From NCBI GenBank assembly GCA_032718475.1, contig JAUCBJ010004679.1, positions 1 to 55,573 on the forward strand: a DNA stretch of 55,573 nucleotides, in the 5' to 3' direction. Numbering within the stretch: position 1 is the stretch's first letter; every line of letters begins with the position of its first letter. A program made the position numbers and the translations under genes. Under the pieces are notes generated by a model, which ran no database searches, had not been told where the DNA came from, and saw only the letters and a program-made list of their open reading frames with translations. Below, one piece after another: positions 1 through 11,080 of this stretch. This DNA comes from Nemertoderma westbladi (Eukaryota > Xenacoelomorpha > Nemertodermatida > Nemertodermatidae).

Positions 1-1
1 A

Positions 2-285
2 TTATCATCAACGTATAAAAATTTGAACGGCCCAGTGCTTACAATGATATTCCCATAGTATTCACTGGGAAGAGTTATTCATCTGGTGGGGTAATACATT
101 ATACAAACTTACAGTTGATGTTTGATTACTGTCTGGGATAGAGTTATCATCAACGTATAAAAATTTGAACGGCCCAGTGCTTACAATGATATTCCCATAG
201 TATTCACTGGGAAGAGTTATTCATCTGGTGGGGTAATACATTATACAAACTTACAGTTGATGTTTGATTACTGTCTGGGATAGAG
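2..285. repeat. 142-bp tandem duplication (two copies)
   Basis: The stretch starting TTATCATCAACGTATAAAAA at 2 repeats essentially unchanged from 144, giving a head-to-tail duplication of period 142 bp. I see no coding content. A short piece of the unit (TTTGAACGGCCC.GTGC) recurs at about 32331-32347, so the unit probably derives from a dispersed repeat. Confidence 0.93.
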
Positions 286-3200
286 TGAGATAGTAACAAA
301 TTTGGCAAGTAATATACTTCTCTGCAGTTTGGGCTATCCATTCAATAAATAGTATTAGCTTACTAGGCCCACATGAGTACCAGGAGCTGGTGTTTCTATC
401 GTTGAGTTGATGGCAATTTTCGTGTTTTCATTTTCGCTCACTAAGGGTACTGGTTTGAGGGGCAGGTTCGTTTAATGCCAGCTTGCTGGCTTTCTAGTAT
501 TTTTAAATGTTTTTCCTAAAAAATGGTTGTAGTTATATGAATTAATATAAATATAAAATATTAATAACGTTATTGTATTAATATAATAACACTGTGTAAA
601 CCATTTACCTAGCATTTACCTGTGCATATATTATATAAAAAAATGTTTCTCATACAGCGAATCTGTTGCAGAATTCTATCATAATTGTGGGAAGCCACGA
701 AATTAATTTCTCTGTTGTCCCAATATAGATTAATATTATTCTCATGAAAACATATAGATATGGTAAAATATGTTTAAGGTGAAATTTTACCAGCGTACAA
801 CTGAACATAACAGTAACTTGTTATGGGATTAACCCTGTATGCACCAAAACCAATAAAAACCAATCACCTTATTAGCCATCAGCTGTATAACGGAAGTAAT
901 TATCACCCTACAAAGAAGGTACTGATACCTAGAAATGTCAAGGTATCAACCGGACCGAGCGGCCAAACCAAAGAGGTATCACGTGGTTGCGCAATCTATC
1001 ACATTGTCATATAGTAATTGTATTGTGCATTTAATATATTGCTTTACCCAGTGTACAGTAAATAGGATGTATTGGGAAAATATTATGTGACCCCACAATT
1101 ATTGTGTTATGACCAGCTGATAGAGAAACATTAATCAATTACGTTTACTAAAGAGCGATTAACCACACCTAAACTGCTACCATCTATTAAGATTAGTGGT
1201 GTGCAGAACCAATCACAGGCCTTCTCCAGATAAGCCAATCAGATTAGTTCAGCTTTCTCTCTCTCTGTGGTATATCATTTTATTATACCGTATATTACAG
1301 ATAGTTGCTTGCTATCTTCACATGATATAGTGAGCGTAACGTTATTATGGTACGAAGACCGATTTAGCTATTCAGTTTGTGCGGTGCCATTGCTTCGCCC
1401 AGGCCCAGACTTTGGGGCATTGACTGGCTATGTGTGTTACTTACATTTATAGTGTATTAAAAATTATATGTAATGATAAAGACGAGTCCAGTTGAGTTTT
1501 CACTAAGATCCAGAGCTATCAAGACCCCTGCGACCAGTAATATTTCACTGTATTACCACCCCCGTTTGTTATCTAGGACCAAGCAACTCACCTTCCTTCC
1601 TTTTTTTTTACAAGTTTATGGGTGATTTGCACCCTTTTGGGTAAAGATGATCAAACTTTACCCTCACTTCATCCCTCAATAAATGTTTCACTTTTCGTCG
1701 ATATTAATAAAGTCAGACCACCTAAATTATCTGAAATCAAGTTTAGAGAATATTAATTCCAATTTTTTGACCAATTGAACGCACGAGGTCTGCTCGAAAA
1801 TGATTTTACAACTACTACATATCACATATTACTATATATCACAAGGAGTAAGTATGTAGACATACTTATGTAACATAAGTATGGAGAACTTGTAGCCGGA
1901 ACCAAACCAGATTCGACACAGTAGCATACTATGTGAAACTGCAACAGTAATCTTCATACAGGGATACCATGTGTATATTGAATATTATGCGCATTCCACT
2001 TAAGCAGTCCTGATGCCCAAAACAGGTGTTTTGGGAACTGCAAGAGCAGACATGTTTTTAACAATAAAGGTATATTGGTCTATCGAGGAATCGTTAAAAA
2101 CAATTCTGCTCTTCAACGGCACCTTTTACACATCATAGAGGGAATGCGGGACCTCTACAACACTTAGAATATCTAGCTCGGATAGATTAATCTCATGAGG
2201 AAAATGAAGTCAAAAATATTTGAGTTCTGCCGTCAATTGTATTTATCAAATGTTGAGAAATATTATCTCTAGGGTCTTTCAATTAAAAATTGATATCAGA
2301 TTCGCGTTCAACTTCCAAATTACCCCTGCATGAATAATTTTCACATCTATATTCAATGAATATAATGGCTTTAAATAGGAAAAATGTTGTCTGCGCACCT
2401 ATTGCTATTGACTAATTTTTTCGCCAAATATGAGACGGAGATGAAAATTTGAGGAGCCATAATTTTTGAACCATTGGATACCAGGATAGGGCATCAAATG
2501 TTGGGGTTTTTATTACCACATATATGGGTTATCATTTAGTGAAAGTCAATTTCAATGTCAATGTCACTTTTCCAGCTTTTGATTCAAATTGCTATCATTT
2601 CAAGAAATAGATGGAGAATGGAAAATTTGTCATTAATTTGTTGTTCCGAATATGAGCCTTTGTATATTATTCTATTCTATTCTATTTATATTAAGAGTGA
2701 ATCAATATGGGGTCGAGTTGAGTGAAGTTGGATCAAAGGTGTCTGATACTTTGGATATAGCAGGATCAAGCATTTAATCAAAGAACAACAAATCAAGACC
2801 AAGGAGATAACAAAGTAAATTGGAGTCATACACTCGCTGAGAATAGCCACAATCCGAATAAAAAACAATACATAAAATTAGTGAAAGCAACAGATATAGA
2901 GGATGCCATCAAGAGCTTGCCCTGCCCTTGGGTTACAAACTCAAAAATCAGGAAGATTTGATGTAGAATGACCCCGCCCAGAGAACAAACCTGTTTATAA
3001 TGACTCAAATTATAATTTATTGGACTTATTAAATAGATGATTATAATCCTTAGAGCGAGAAAAGTTACCCATATTAACTTAACAACATTATTGGTTTTTA
3101 AATTATCCAGTTACTTCCCTCTATCTAGGTGTGTACAGTCCACACCTATAAAGAAATATATAAAGATAAAGGCGCCCGGGGGGGGGGGGGGTATAGTATC

Positions 3201-3749
3201 CTATTCCGTCCGAGAGAGGTGTGAGGGACATATCAAATACACTATGTACATAAGATTGGGATTCTAAGAAACAGATGAGTAAAATATACTTCATTAGCAA
3301 TTGATAGAATCTATTATATATACTAAGGATAAGTTAATAGGTGAATGTTGCACTCCCACTACGTCGTCCTTGAGAGTTTATACATAACAAGTTTGGGAGA
3401 GTAAAGCAACAAATAAAATGGTTTCAACAACATTAGTGCAGAAAAAGAAAGAAATTGGAGGGTGGAGGCCAATATCTAGCTAGCCATAGCATAATTATAA
3501 TTGCTTGCTAAGATGGCTTGTAGTTCTTCTCGAAGGGTCCACTCATGTAACTTTAGGGTCTTTGTAGTGTAAAAAGGATTATTACTTTTATCCCACAAAC
3601 ACAAAAAAGATATCGCAACAACAATTTCCTGGAAATAGTAACTTTTATTATCTGAAACTGTTTTGAAATAAAATGGTGATTCACATTAAATCTAGGCCTA
3701 TTAAATACAAAAATCTGTGATACTGTAAAATTATTTCTTAAATTTTTAG
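286..3749. other. non-coding stretch, no supported gene
   Basis: Only short ORFs of about 60-76 codons occur and none looks like a protein family. The sequence is AT-rich with a 12-13 nt G tract near 3179-3191. Upstream exons of the receptor at 3750 (N-terminus, TM1, TM2) could lie here or before the window, but I could not recognise them. Confidence 0.6.
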
Positions 3750-3883
3750 GTGGTCAACCTTAATTTATATAATCCTGAACTCGATAAAGTATATGGGTGG
3801 AAATATTTCGTCTGCAAAATTGAAGTAGCGCAAATTTTCATATACTTACCTATATTATTGACTGCTACGATATCTGTTGACAG
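3750..3883 (+). CDS. class A GPCR, internal exon (ECL1-TM3)
   Basis: This 134-nt exon follows an AG acceptor (TTTTTAG at 3743-3749) and ends at a consensus donor, CAG|GTTAGT at 3881-3889. It encodes 44 codons plus two bases. The translation carries the first extracellular loop tryptophan (GWKYFVC), the conserved cysteine at the top of TM3, a hydrophobic TM3 (AQIFIYLPILLTATIS) and the start of the DRY-type motif, VDR. The arginine codon is split: AG here and A at the start of the next exon. Amphiphilic spacing and the W...C signature fit rhodopsin-family receptors, probably of the peptide type. Earlier exons are not recognised in the window. The ligand cannot be told from sequence alone. Confidence 0.8.
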
Positions 3884-4785
3884 GTTAGTTATATATATGG
3901 ACAAACATTACAATGTTTACTATTTTTTTTTTCCAGAACATCGTGTATTATTAATCGCTGCCAATTGTCACTGATGTGCGTATTACTTATTTATTTACAA
4001 AATAATCATCATAATAATCATAAATCTAAATATATACGAGAAGTAAGTTCATTAGGGAAACGTTTAAGTCCGGGGTCGGATTGAGTTAGATTCCTAGAGG
4101 AATTCCGGCACCATCGTCAACCCCAATGCTGCGCCATTTGGTGCGAGACGATCTGAAGCAGGCGCACGTAGCCCTTAGGACGCCGAATGACAGTATATGT
4201 TAATGTACAATGTATGTATATGTTAATGACAGTTAATGTATATATATATGTATTTAATACGTGAATTTATTCCACAAAAAAATGATTAAATGTACATAAA
4301 TGGTGTAGCCCCCCCCCCCCCTAAGTATACCATTTATTTAGTAAATCCAAATATTTAATATTTCTGGCTGACGTCGAGCGTGGCGTAAGCATGATTAATA
4401 TACTTTCAGGTACACTCCGGGGGGTTGAGAATCTGTTGGGGGTGTAGAGGGTCTTGCCATGAGTTATAAAAATATAAAAAAATTAATGTTACCGTATTTA
4501 CCGTTGTTTGGTTGATGGTATTTTTTGTCAAAATTGGTGGCTGCACTAAAATTACAAATTTTCAGATTTTGGGTGAAAATTACAAAGGTTGCTATAACTC
4601 TCTAGAACGAAACAACTTATTGAAAAAATAATTTAGATTCGGAATCACCATAAAACTGTCGAAAAAAATCACTGGATTGAACCCCAGTCAAACTCCCCCC
4701 CCCCCCCCCCCCCTTTTTAGGACACCAACCCTATTTTGTGGAATAAACAAACATCGATGTTTTTTGACAATAATACTTATTTGCA
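3884..4785 (+). other. intron inside the GPCR gene
   Basis: This is a phase-2 intron of 902 nt, from GTTAGT at 3884 to TTTGCAG ending at 4785. It contains a 13-nt C tract at about 4309-4321 and another of about 19 nt near 4690-4708, plus AT-rich sequence. No ORF in it is convincing. Confidence 0.75.
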
Positions 4786-5396
4786 GATCTATTGCTATCA
4801 GTTTTCCCACTCCTTACAACATCAAGTATTCAGGCACTATCGCTGTAACAGGAATTGTAACAAGTATATTGCTTGCTGTGGTTGTTTCGATTCCATGCTC
4901 TGCAATTCGATACGTGACAACGAATGATATTAATGGCGCCATAACAATAGAATGTGAAGTAGTCAACAACATGGGATGGTTGTGTGATTATGTCTTAGTA
5001 CTAATGGAGGTTAGCTTTATTTTATTGATTATCTCTAATGGAGTTATCATCTATAAGTGGCTGATAATAGAAAGAGTTGAAACACCTAATGTTGTGGATT
5101 ACATAACCAGAATGGTGTTGGCCGTGTGTATCAGCCGGATACTTCTGTGGTTTCCATCGTTACTTACTGCCATCGCAAATCATTTACATTCGACTTTACA
5201 CACCACTTTCACTGCGATTATATGTGATGTTCTCTACAAGATATCAATCATTTTCATTGGGGTCAGCAGTAACTTGAATTTCTTCATATATCTGTTGTTC
5301 AACCCACACTGGAGACAGTCAATGTTGGCAATGTTCAAAAAGATAAGATCCTTGAATAACGAGGTCAGGCCAGCTGAACAGAACATTGCAATGTAA
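4786..5396 (+). CDS. class A GPCR, 3' terminal exon (ICL2-TM7 and tail)
   Basis: The reading frame is open upstream into the intron (from 4677), but the coding exon should begin at 4786, after the TTTGCAG acceptor. Here the first base completes the DRY-box arginine, so the protein reads DR then SIAISFP. Next come TM4 (about GTIAVTGIVTSILLAVVVS), extracellular loop 2 with a cysteine (TIECEVV) to pair with TM3, TM5 (DYVLVLMEVSFILLIISNGV), TM6 (RMVLAVCISRILLWFPSLL) and TM7. TM7 ends in SNLNFFIYLLFNPHWRQSM, the NPxxY region in diverged form followed by helix 8. A short tail ends at TAA 5394-5396. Family assignment is firm from the seven-helix pattern. The subtype is unknown; the TM7 ending resembles peptide receptors. 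Confidence 0.85.
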
Positions 5397-5559
5397 CGAG
5401 TTTATTTATTAATTATCCAAATTAACAAAAAAAATTGTTGATGTGGCATTAATATTTGTATGTTTATGTACCTGTATTTGTTTTTGTATGCATTTACTAT
5501 TTGTCTGTTTATGTACGTGTATTTGTGTATTTGTATACTGTATACAGTATATGTATGCA

Positions 5560-5935
5560 TTTACATACTTTGTATGTTTATGTAGGTGTATTATTTTGTA
5601 CTGTATATGTATGCATTTACATACTTTGTATGTATATGTTTATGTAGGTGTATTATTTTGTACTGTATATGTATGCATTTACATACTTTGTATGTTTATG
5701 TAGGTGTATTATTTTGTACTGTATATGTATGCATTTACATACTTTGTATGTTTATGTAGGTGTATTATTTTGTACTGTATATGTATGCATTTACATACTT
5801 TGTATGTTTATGTAGGTGTATTATTTTGTACTGTATATGTATGCATTTACATACTTTGTATGTTTATGTAGGTGTATTATTTTGTACTGTATATGTATGC
5901 ATTTACATACTTTGTATGTTTATGTAGGTGTATTT
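5560..5935. repeat. 56-bp minisatellite, about 6.5 units
   Basis: The anchor TAGGTGTATT occurs at 5583, 5645, 5701, 5757, 5813, 5869 and 5925. Spacing is 56 bp, except for one 62-bp unit with an extra TGTATA-type hexamer. Each unit holds the near-palindrome GTATGCATTTACATAC. It lies just 3' of the receptor stop codon. The open frames read through it (5443-5703) are products of the repeat, not genes. Confidence 0.93.
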
Positions 5936-7304
5936 GTATACGTATTAAGTGTTTTATATATTTTTTAATTGTATTATTTGTCTGTCTGTCCGTCATGCTA
6001 ATAATATCATCTATAATTTTCATAAGCTAATTTGTGATGAATTAAGTTTCTAGACGTAAAATTATTTTAATCAGGTATTAGATTGATTAGGAATAAATAT
6101 AATATAGTAGGAGTTCATTTAGCAATAATAAGAATGATTGATGTTCTCACTGAAGAATTAGGCTACTGAGAGCAAACTTTGGATAGGAGAAGCGCCCGAG
6201 CCTACCTTCGGGTTGCAGCCCCGCACTTACTGTATCTTCGGGTGGTGGTAGCTATCGAAAAAGGAGCCTCAGGGTCTCCTCCGGCTCTCGGCCGACTGTT
6301 TGCTTTGCTTTAATGATTGATGGTACTTATTAGCTGCAGATGATAGAAGGAAATGATATTTTATGGAACAAACTCATCCAACACACAACTTGTATTAATA
6401 TAAATAATTATCTTATTATGATAACTGATAAAAGAACAGATATTGACAGCAATAAATGTGGTAATATTCCTTTAATTATCCTGCTATCTTTTAAAAATAA
6501 TGTTTGCAAATATGAATAATATTCTATTACCTTCTATCACACAGTGGTCCCAATTGGGAGCATTTTTTTAAATTCAACTGGAGGAAATATAATATAGGCT
6601 TCTGTTACTTTTTTTAATGTTAATATAGTTAGGAAGAGTGGAATATTGTTTTTTATTTTCAACTTCAAGTGTTTTCAAACTTCAAGTTGGTCTTTTGGCA
6701 TGCCAAATTATGCCAATTCTCATTATTTTCGATTTTGTGACATGCAAACAATATTGGTCAAAAACGTTACAAATTTGATATTCCAATCCAGTGGCGACAT
6801 TAAAATTAGACATTTAAATAATATGACATTACTATTTGAAAAAAAAAACCAGAAAAACGACTATCTTGTGCCAAATTACTCTATTTAAAAATTGATGTTC
6901 CCATTTGGGAACACTGGTGAGAAAATAGAATATCAAAAATTAGAAAATAATTGTACGCGATGTATTACTGTTGAAAATCTGGTTATTGAAAAATAGTTTA
7001 AAATTACATAACATATATGTATTATTGTATTTGTGTCCTTCTATATCAAAAAAGACCAGCTATTGTCCCATTTGGGAACACTATATGGGAACGTATTTCT
7101 GCTGTAAAGCAATATAGTACAATTTAACCAAGTACTGTTGGACTATAGATGTAGGTAGGACAAATGCAATATGTATAGCCGAAATAAATCTTCTTATGCA
7201 ATTTTTTGTCCCATTTGGGAACATTGGTAAAATACTTTTTCGCACAAAGTGTTACTTTATTAGGCCAACACTTTACTAGAACTTCAGTTTATCAGTAGGT
7301 TGTA
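5936..7304. other. non-coding stretch with GC-rich block and palindromes
   Basis: No gene is supported. A locally GC-rich block at about 6187-6298 contains TACCTTCGGGTTGCAGCC and stands out from the AT-rich surroundings, possibly a small repeat remnant. Palindromic motifs of the TTCCCATTTGGGAA kind lie at 6542, 6897, 7065 and 7208. Confidence 0.6.
6542..7226. repeat. cluster of CAGTGTTCCCAAATGGGA palindromes
   Basis: Four related palindromes sit at 6542-6559 (CAGTGGTCCCAATTGGGA), 6897-6917 (GTTCCCATTTGGGAACACTGG), 7065-7082 and 7208-7226. The first is in one orientation and the other three are inverted relative to it. More copies lie at 8377-8395, 22049-22068 and 22192-22212. The 6542/6917 pair would make a 376-bp unit with terminal inverted repeats, so remnants of a small non-autonomous transposon are the simplest reading. 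No target duplication is clear. Confidence 0.5.
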
Positions 7305-8367
7305 TAGGCTCGGCTCAGGACGCAAGAATATGTCTAATGTAACGCAGTAGAGCATGTTGGCTCGGTTCATGGTTCAAACATAGATATAATGGTGCACAGT
7401 AGGCCGTGTTGGCTCGGTTCAGGACGTGAGAATAGATCTAATGGAGCGCAGTAGCGCGTTTTGGCTCGGCTCAGGACGTGAGAATAGATCTAATGGAGCG
7501 CAGTAGGCCGTGTTGGCTTGGTTCAGGACTCGGAAATAGATCTAAAGGAGCGCAGTAGAGCGTGTTGGCTCGGTTCAGGACTCGGAAATATATCTAATGG
7601 AGCGCTGTAGATAATGTTGGCTCGGTTCAGGACTCGGAAATAGGTTTAATGGAGCGCAGTATATCATGTTGGCTGGGTTCAGGGCTCGGAAATAGATCTA
7701 ATGGAGCACACACAGTAGGGCATGTTGGCTCGGTTCAGGACTCGAAAATAGATCTCATGGAGCGCAGTAGGGCGTGTTGGCTCGGTTCAGGACTCGGGAA
7801 TAGATCTAATGGAGCGCTGTAGATCATGTTGGCTCGGTTCAGGACTCAGAAATATAACTAATGGAGCGCAGTATGGCATGTTGGCTCGGTTCAGGGCTCG
7901 GAAATAGATCTAATGGCGCACAGTAAGGCGTGTTGGCTCGGCTCAGGGCGCGAAAATAGATCTAATGGAGCACACACATTAGGGCATGTTGGCTCGGTTC
8001 AGGACTCGAAAATAGATCTAATGGAGCGCAGTAGGGCGTGTTGGCTCGGTTCAGGACTCGGGAATAGATCTACTGGAGCGCAGTAGGGCATGGTGGCTCG
8101 GTTCAGGACTCAGAAATATAACTAATGGAGCGCAGTATGGCATGTTGGCTCGGTTCAGTGCTCGGAAATAGATCTGATGGCGCACAGTAAGGCGTGTTGG
8201 CTCGGCTCAGGGCGCGAGAATAGATCTAATGGAGCACACACAGTAGGGCATGTTGGCTCGGTTCAGGACTCGAAAATAGATCTAATGGGGCGCATTAGGG
8301 CGTGTTGGCTCGGTTCAGGGTGTGAGAATATATACAATGGAGCGCAGAGGGCGTATTGGCTCAATTT
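7305..8367. repeat. 52-bp satellite array, about 20 units
   Basis: The unit contains TTGGCTCGGTTCAGGACTCG and GAAATAGATCTAATGGAGCG and repeats every 52 bp. Some units are lengthened by CACACA insertions. Higher-order similarity is visible: a block around 7700-7930 resembles 7975-8190. The array is GC-richer than its surroundings. It is bracketed by inverted TTCCCAAATGGGA motifs at 7208 and 8377. A 65-codon open frame at 8177-8374 is an accident of the repeat. Confidence 0.92.
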
Positions 8368-8420
8368 AAGGTAGCACAGTGTTCCCAAATGGGACTGACC
8401 TGGTGATTATTAGATAAATA

Positions 8421-9915
8421 TACTACTACTAGGTCGAGCGAACTCGGACAGTGGAAATGAGATCCTTCCAGGCTTCCCGATTCTCCATAGTTGTCGCAAT
8501 TTCGTTTCTCCCAAGTTCAGTATCCCTTTCAAGTTGATCTATATATGTTATGGCAGGTCGTCCACGACTACGCTTTCCATGAGTTGGTTGCCAGAGAAGT
8601 AGATCTGGTATGAACTCGTCTTTACTTCGCCAGCAGTGCCCACTGAATCTTAATCTGCGTTCACGGAAGGTGGTTGATACAGGTGGTATTGTACCATAAA
8701 GCTCGGCGTTTGTCATTTGTTGTCTCCAGCTGATGTTTAGGGCTGCCCTTAGTAGTCTTGTGTAGCAACCATCAATTCGTTGTTCAAGTGATTTAGTCAG
8801 TGTCCAGGTCTCACCCCCGTATAAAAATACACTTTCCACTGTGGCTCGAAAGAACTTAGTCTTCAGGTGCCTGGAGAGATCTGATTTCCAGATGGTATCC
8901 ATTTTTGATAGAGCTACCCAAGTCTTTGCTTTCCTAACTTCTATGTCCTTTTTGCTACTCTCCTTAGCAGCCCTCTCCACTTTATTTAGTAGAAGCTGTG
9001 CATCTGCTAGCGTATTAGAGAGCAGGGCGATGTCATCCGCAAAGTCGGTGTCTGTGACTGTAGTTGCCGGATATCTACTACTTCTGCGTTCTTAAAGTGT
9101 GAATCCCAGATCTTCACCCTTTGTGGCCGTCCTCATTGCGTAATCCAGCACAATTACAAATAGTAATGGTGCTAATGTGTCACCTTGCAGTACGCCAGCC
9201 AGGATTGAGAAAAACTCAGTTTCACCATCTGGTGATAGTACCTACGCTTCTGTGTCACAATATAACAATCCAATGCCAGCAACAATTACTTCTGGTATTC
9301 CATAAGCTCTTAGGATTTCAAGCATTTTACTTCTATGGATGGAGTCGAATGCCTTCTTGAAGTCCACAAAAGTCATGACTGCGGGGAGATTCTTTGACGT
9401 AATTCCTTCAATCAGTCTCCGTAGTGCAAGTATCTGAGCTATTGTTGATCGACTTGGTCGAAATTCGTTTTGGCTCTTACGCAGTAGTTTCTCTATGTGA
9501 GGCCTAATCCTATATAGAATCATTTTATTGTATGTTTTGGCAGCTAGCACAAGCAGACAGATCCCACGATAGCTTGTTGGTATGCCGAGGTCTCCTTTCT
9601 TGGGGAGAGGCTTTAGTTGACCTTTAGTCCAAATTGGTGGAGGCTTTTCCCCTTTTTACATCCGGTTGCAAACATTCAATAATGGTCTATTTAGCACTCC
9701 GGTTTTCCATACCTCCACTGGGATTTCGTCTAATCCACTCGCTTTATTATTGGACATGCTTTTAATGCTTCTTTGGAGTTCGGCAGGTGTGAAGTCCCCT
9801 GTTTCTATAGGTAGTGTCTTGTCATATATTTTCCTTGTAGGGCTGACCTCGATGTTTGGTGGCTGCCCAAGCAAGTTGCTGAAGTGATTTTTCCACTTCC
9901 CAACACGTTCTTCAG
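8421..9915 (-). pseudogene. LINE family 1, copy 1: 5'-truncated reverse transcriptase ORF
   Basis: Read on the minus strand, this is a non-LTR retrotransposon polyprotein from the linker before the RT to the C-terminus. Segments are open at 9915-9656 (FTPAELQRSIKSMSNNKASG), 9550-9242 (fingers/palm with FVDFKKAFDSIHR) and 8980-8429 (C-terminus with LYGGETWTL and RRLRFSGHC). FADD catalytic residues lie between 9100 and 9000. Frames shift between segments. The 3' tail is ACTACTACTA, i.e. (TAG)n on the coding strand. Against copy 2 (54133-55282) it lacks 129 bp after the FADD region, an in-frame deletion between GAG repeats. At 9915 it abuts element A1 gag sequence. No target duplication is visible. 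The exact LINE clade is uncertain. Confidence 0.85.
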
Positions 9916-9936
9916 GACGAGCGCAAAGAACGAGAA

Positions 9937-11060
9937 GTGAGAGAGGCAGCGAGGGCGGAGAGAGAAACGAATGAATATAGAGAGCGGGAGGCGAGAGTAG
10001 AGAGCGAGCGTAGAGAGCGGGTGGCGAAAGAGGCAGAGTTGGCGAACCAGAGTTTGCGAGAGGATAGAGAGAGAGAGAGAGAGCGGGAAAGCGCATGCGG
10101 GATGATATGCATGCCCGGTTGAGGGGGCTTATGCAATATCAGGCCAAACAGAAGCGCTGACTGGAACTGGCGCAGTTGGGATTATCTGAGAGTGAGGCTG
10201 GCTCGGGTAGTGTTTACGAGGAGCCAGAGGTAATGGAAACGTTAGTTAATACCCCACTTACAGGGACCGGACGACAGACCCAAGGCTGGTGTAACCATAT
10301 GGGCAGGGGGGGGGGGGGGGGGGGTGGGGGTAATAATAAAATGCTAGAAGGCGTTAATATTAATAGTACGGTAGTAGACAACACTAATCAAACTTTCATT
10401 CCAGGAAATAACGGAAATTTGCCCGACAATAATAATTTAAATCCGAATATCTCTAATTTAAATGCACAAAATAATTCAAATAATAATTTAAACCAAAATA
10501 TGGAAAATAATTCAAATATACAAAGTAATTCGAATAATTTAAATTTAAATACGCAGAGTAATCTAAATAATAATTTTAATTCAAACGAGCAAAATAATCC
10601 GGATTCCAATCCAAATATACAAAATAAATTAAATAATAATCCGAATTCAGCACAAAATAACTCCAATAATTTTAATAATTTGAATAATAATCTTGATAAT
10701 GGTGCTATCAATATAAACGCAGCAGACGTAGGTGGTCCGACCAGCGAGGGCCTGGAAGGCCACGTAGTCAATACGCAGGGAGCAGCGGGGGTGAGTCAAC
10801 CCGACGAGAGTCTGCTAGACCACGCAGCAGCGGTAGAGGGAGAGGCGGGGGTGAATAGACCCGGCCGCAGTAGAAATAGTGCGTCGGCTAGGGAGAGGTG
10901 TAGAAGCGAAGTAAGAGATAGTCAAGTAATAGGTGGCAAGCGGGGGGGGGGGGGGGGGGGGGGGGCACAGGCGCCCCATGACGAGAGATTAGTGGCGAGA
11001 GGGGGGGGGGGGCAGAGAGTGTCCCACGGGCGTCGGCGGATAATGCGCGGGGCGAATTAA
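9937..11060 (+). pseudogene. element A1 gag N-terminal region, charged then Asn-rich
   Basis: The first part (9937-10122) is a run of R/E-rich coiled-coil-like sequence (REAARAERETNEYRERE). The frame then shifts near 10090, meets a TGA near 10159 and is open at 10176-11060. That ORF has an Asn-rich, prion-like low-complexity stretch (NNLNPNISNLNAQNNSNNN and similar) over residues of about 85-180, flanked by poly-Gly runs coded by G tracts at about 10306-10324, 10943 and 11000. There is no match to a known enzyme. Because it feeds into recognisable gag downstream, I read it as a disordered N-terminal gag extension. A2 lacks it. Confidence 0.6.
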
Positions 11061-11080
11061 ATGAACTGCAGCACCCGGCG

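Noticed and set aside
823-1452. Short ORFs of about 60 codons at 823-1014 and 1267-1452
   Set aside because: No domain, no codon bias, no splice context; expected by chance.
5443-5703. Cys-rich 86-codon ORF
   Set aside because: It is the translation of the 56-bp minisatellite.
7305-8367. CRISPR-like array
   Set aside because: Units are contiguous 52-bp repeats without unique spacers, in a eukaryotic setting.
8841-9360. Plus-strand ORFs across LINE copy 1
   Set aside because: Antisense to the RT; the minus strand carries all RT motifs.
10388-10771. Minus-strand Leu/Phe-rich ORF
   Set aside because: Antisense shadow of the Asn-rich gag stretch.
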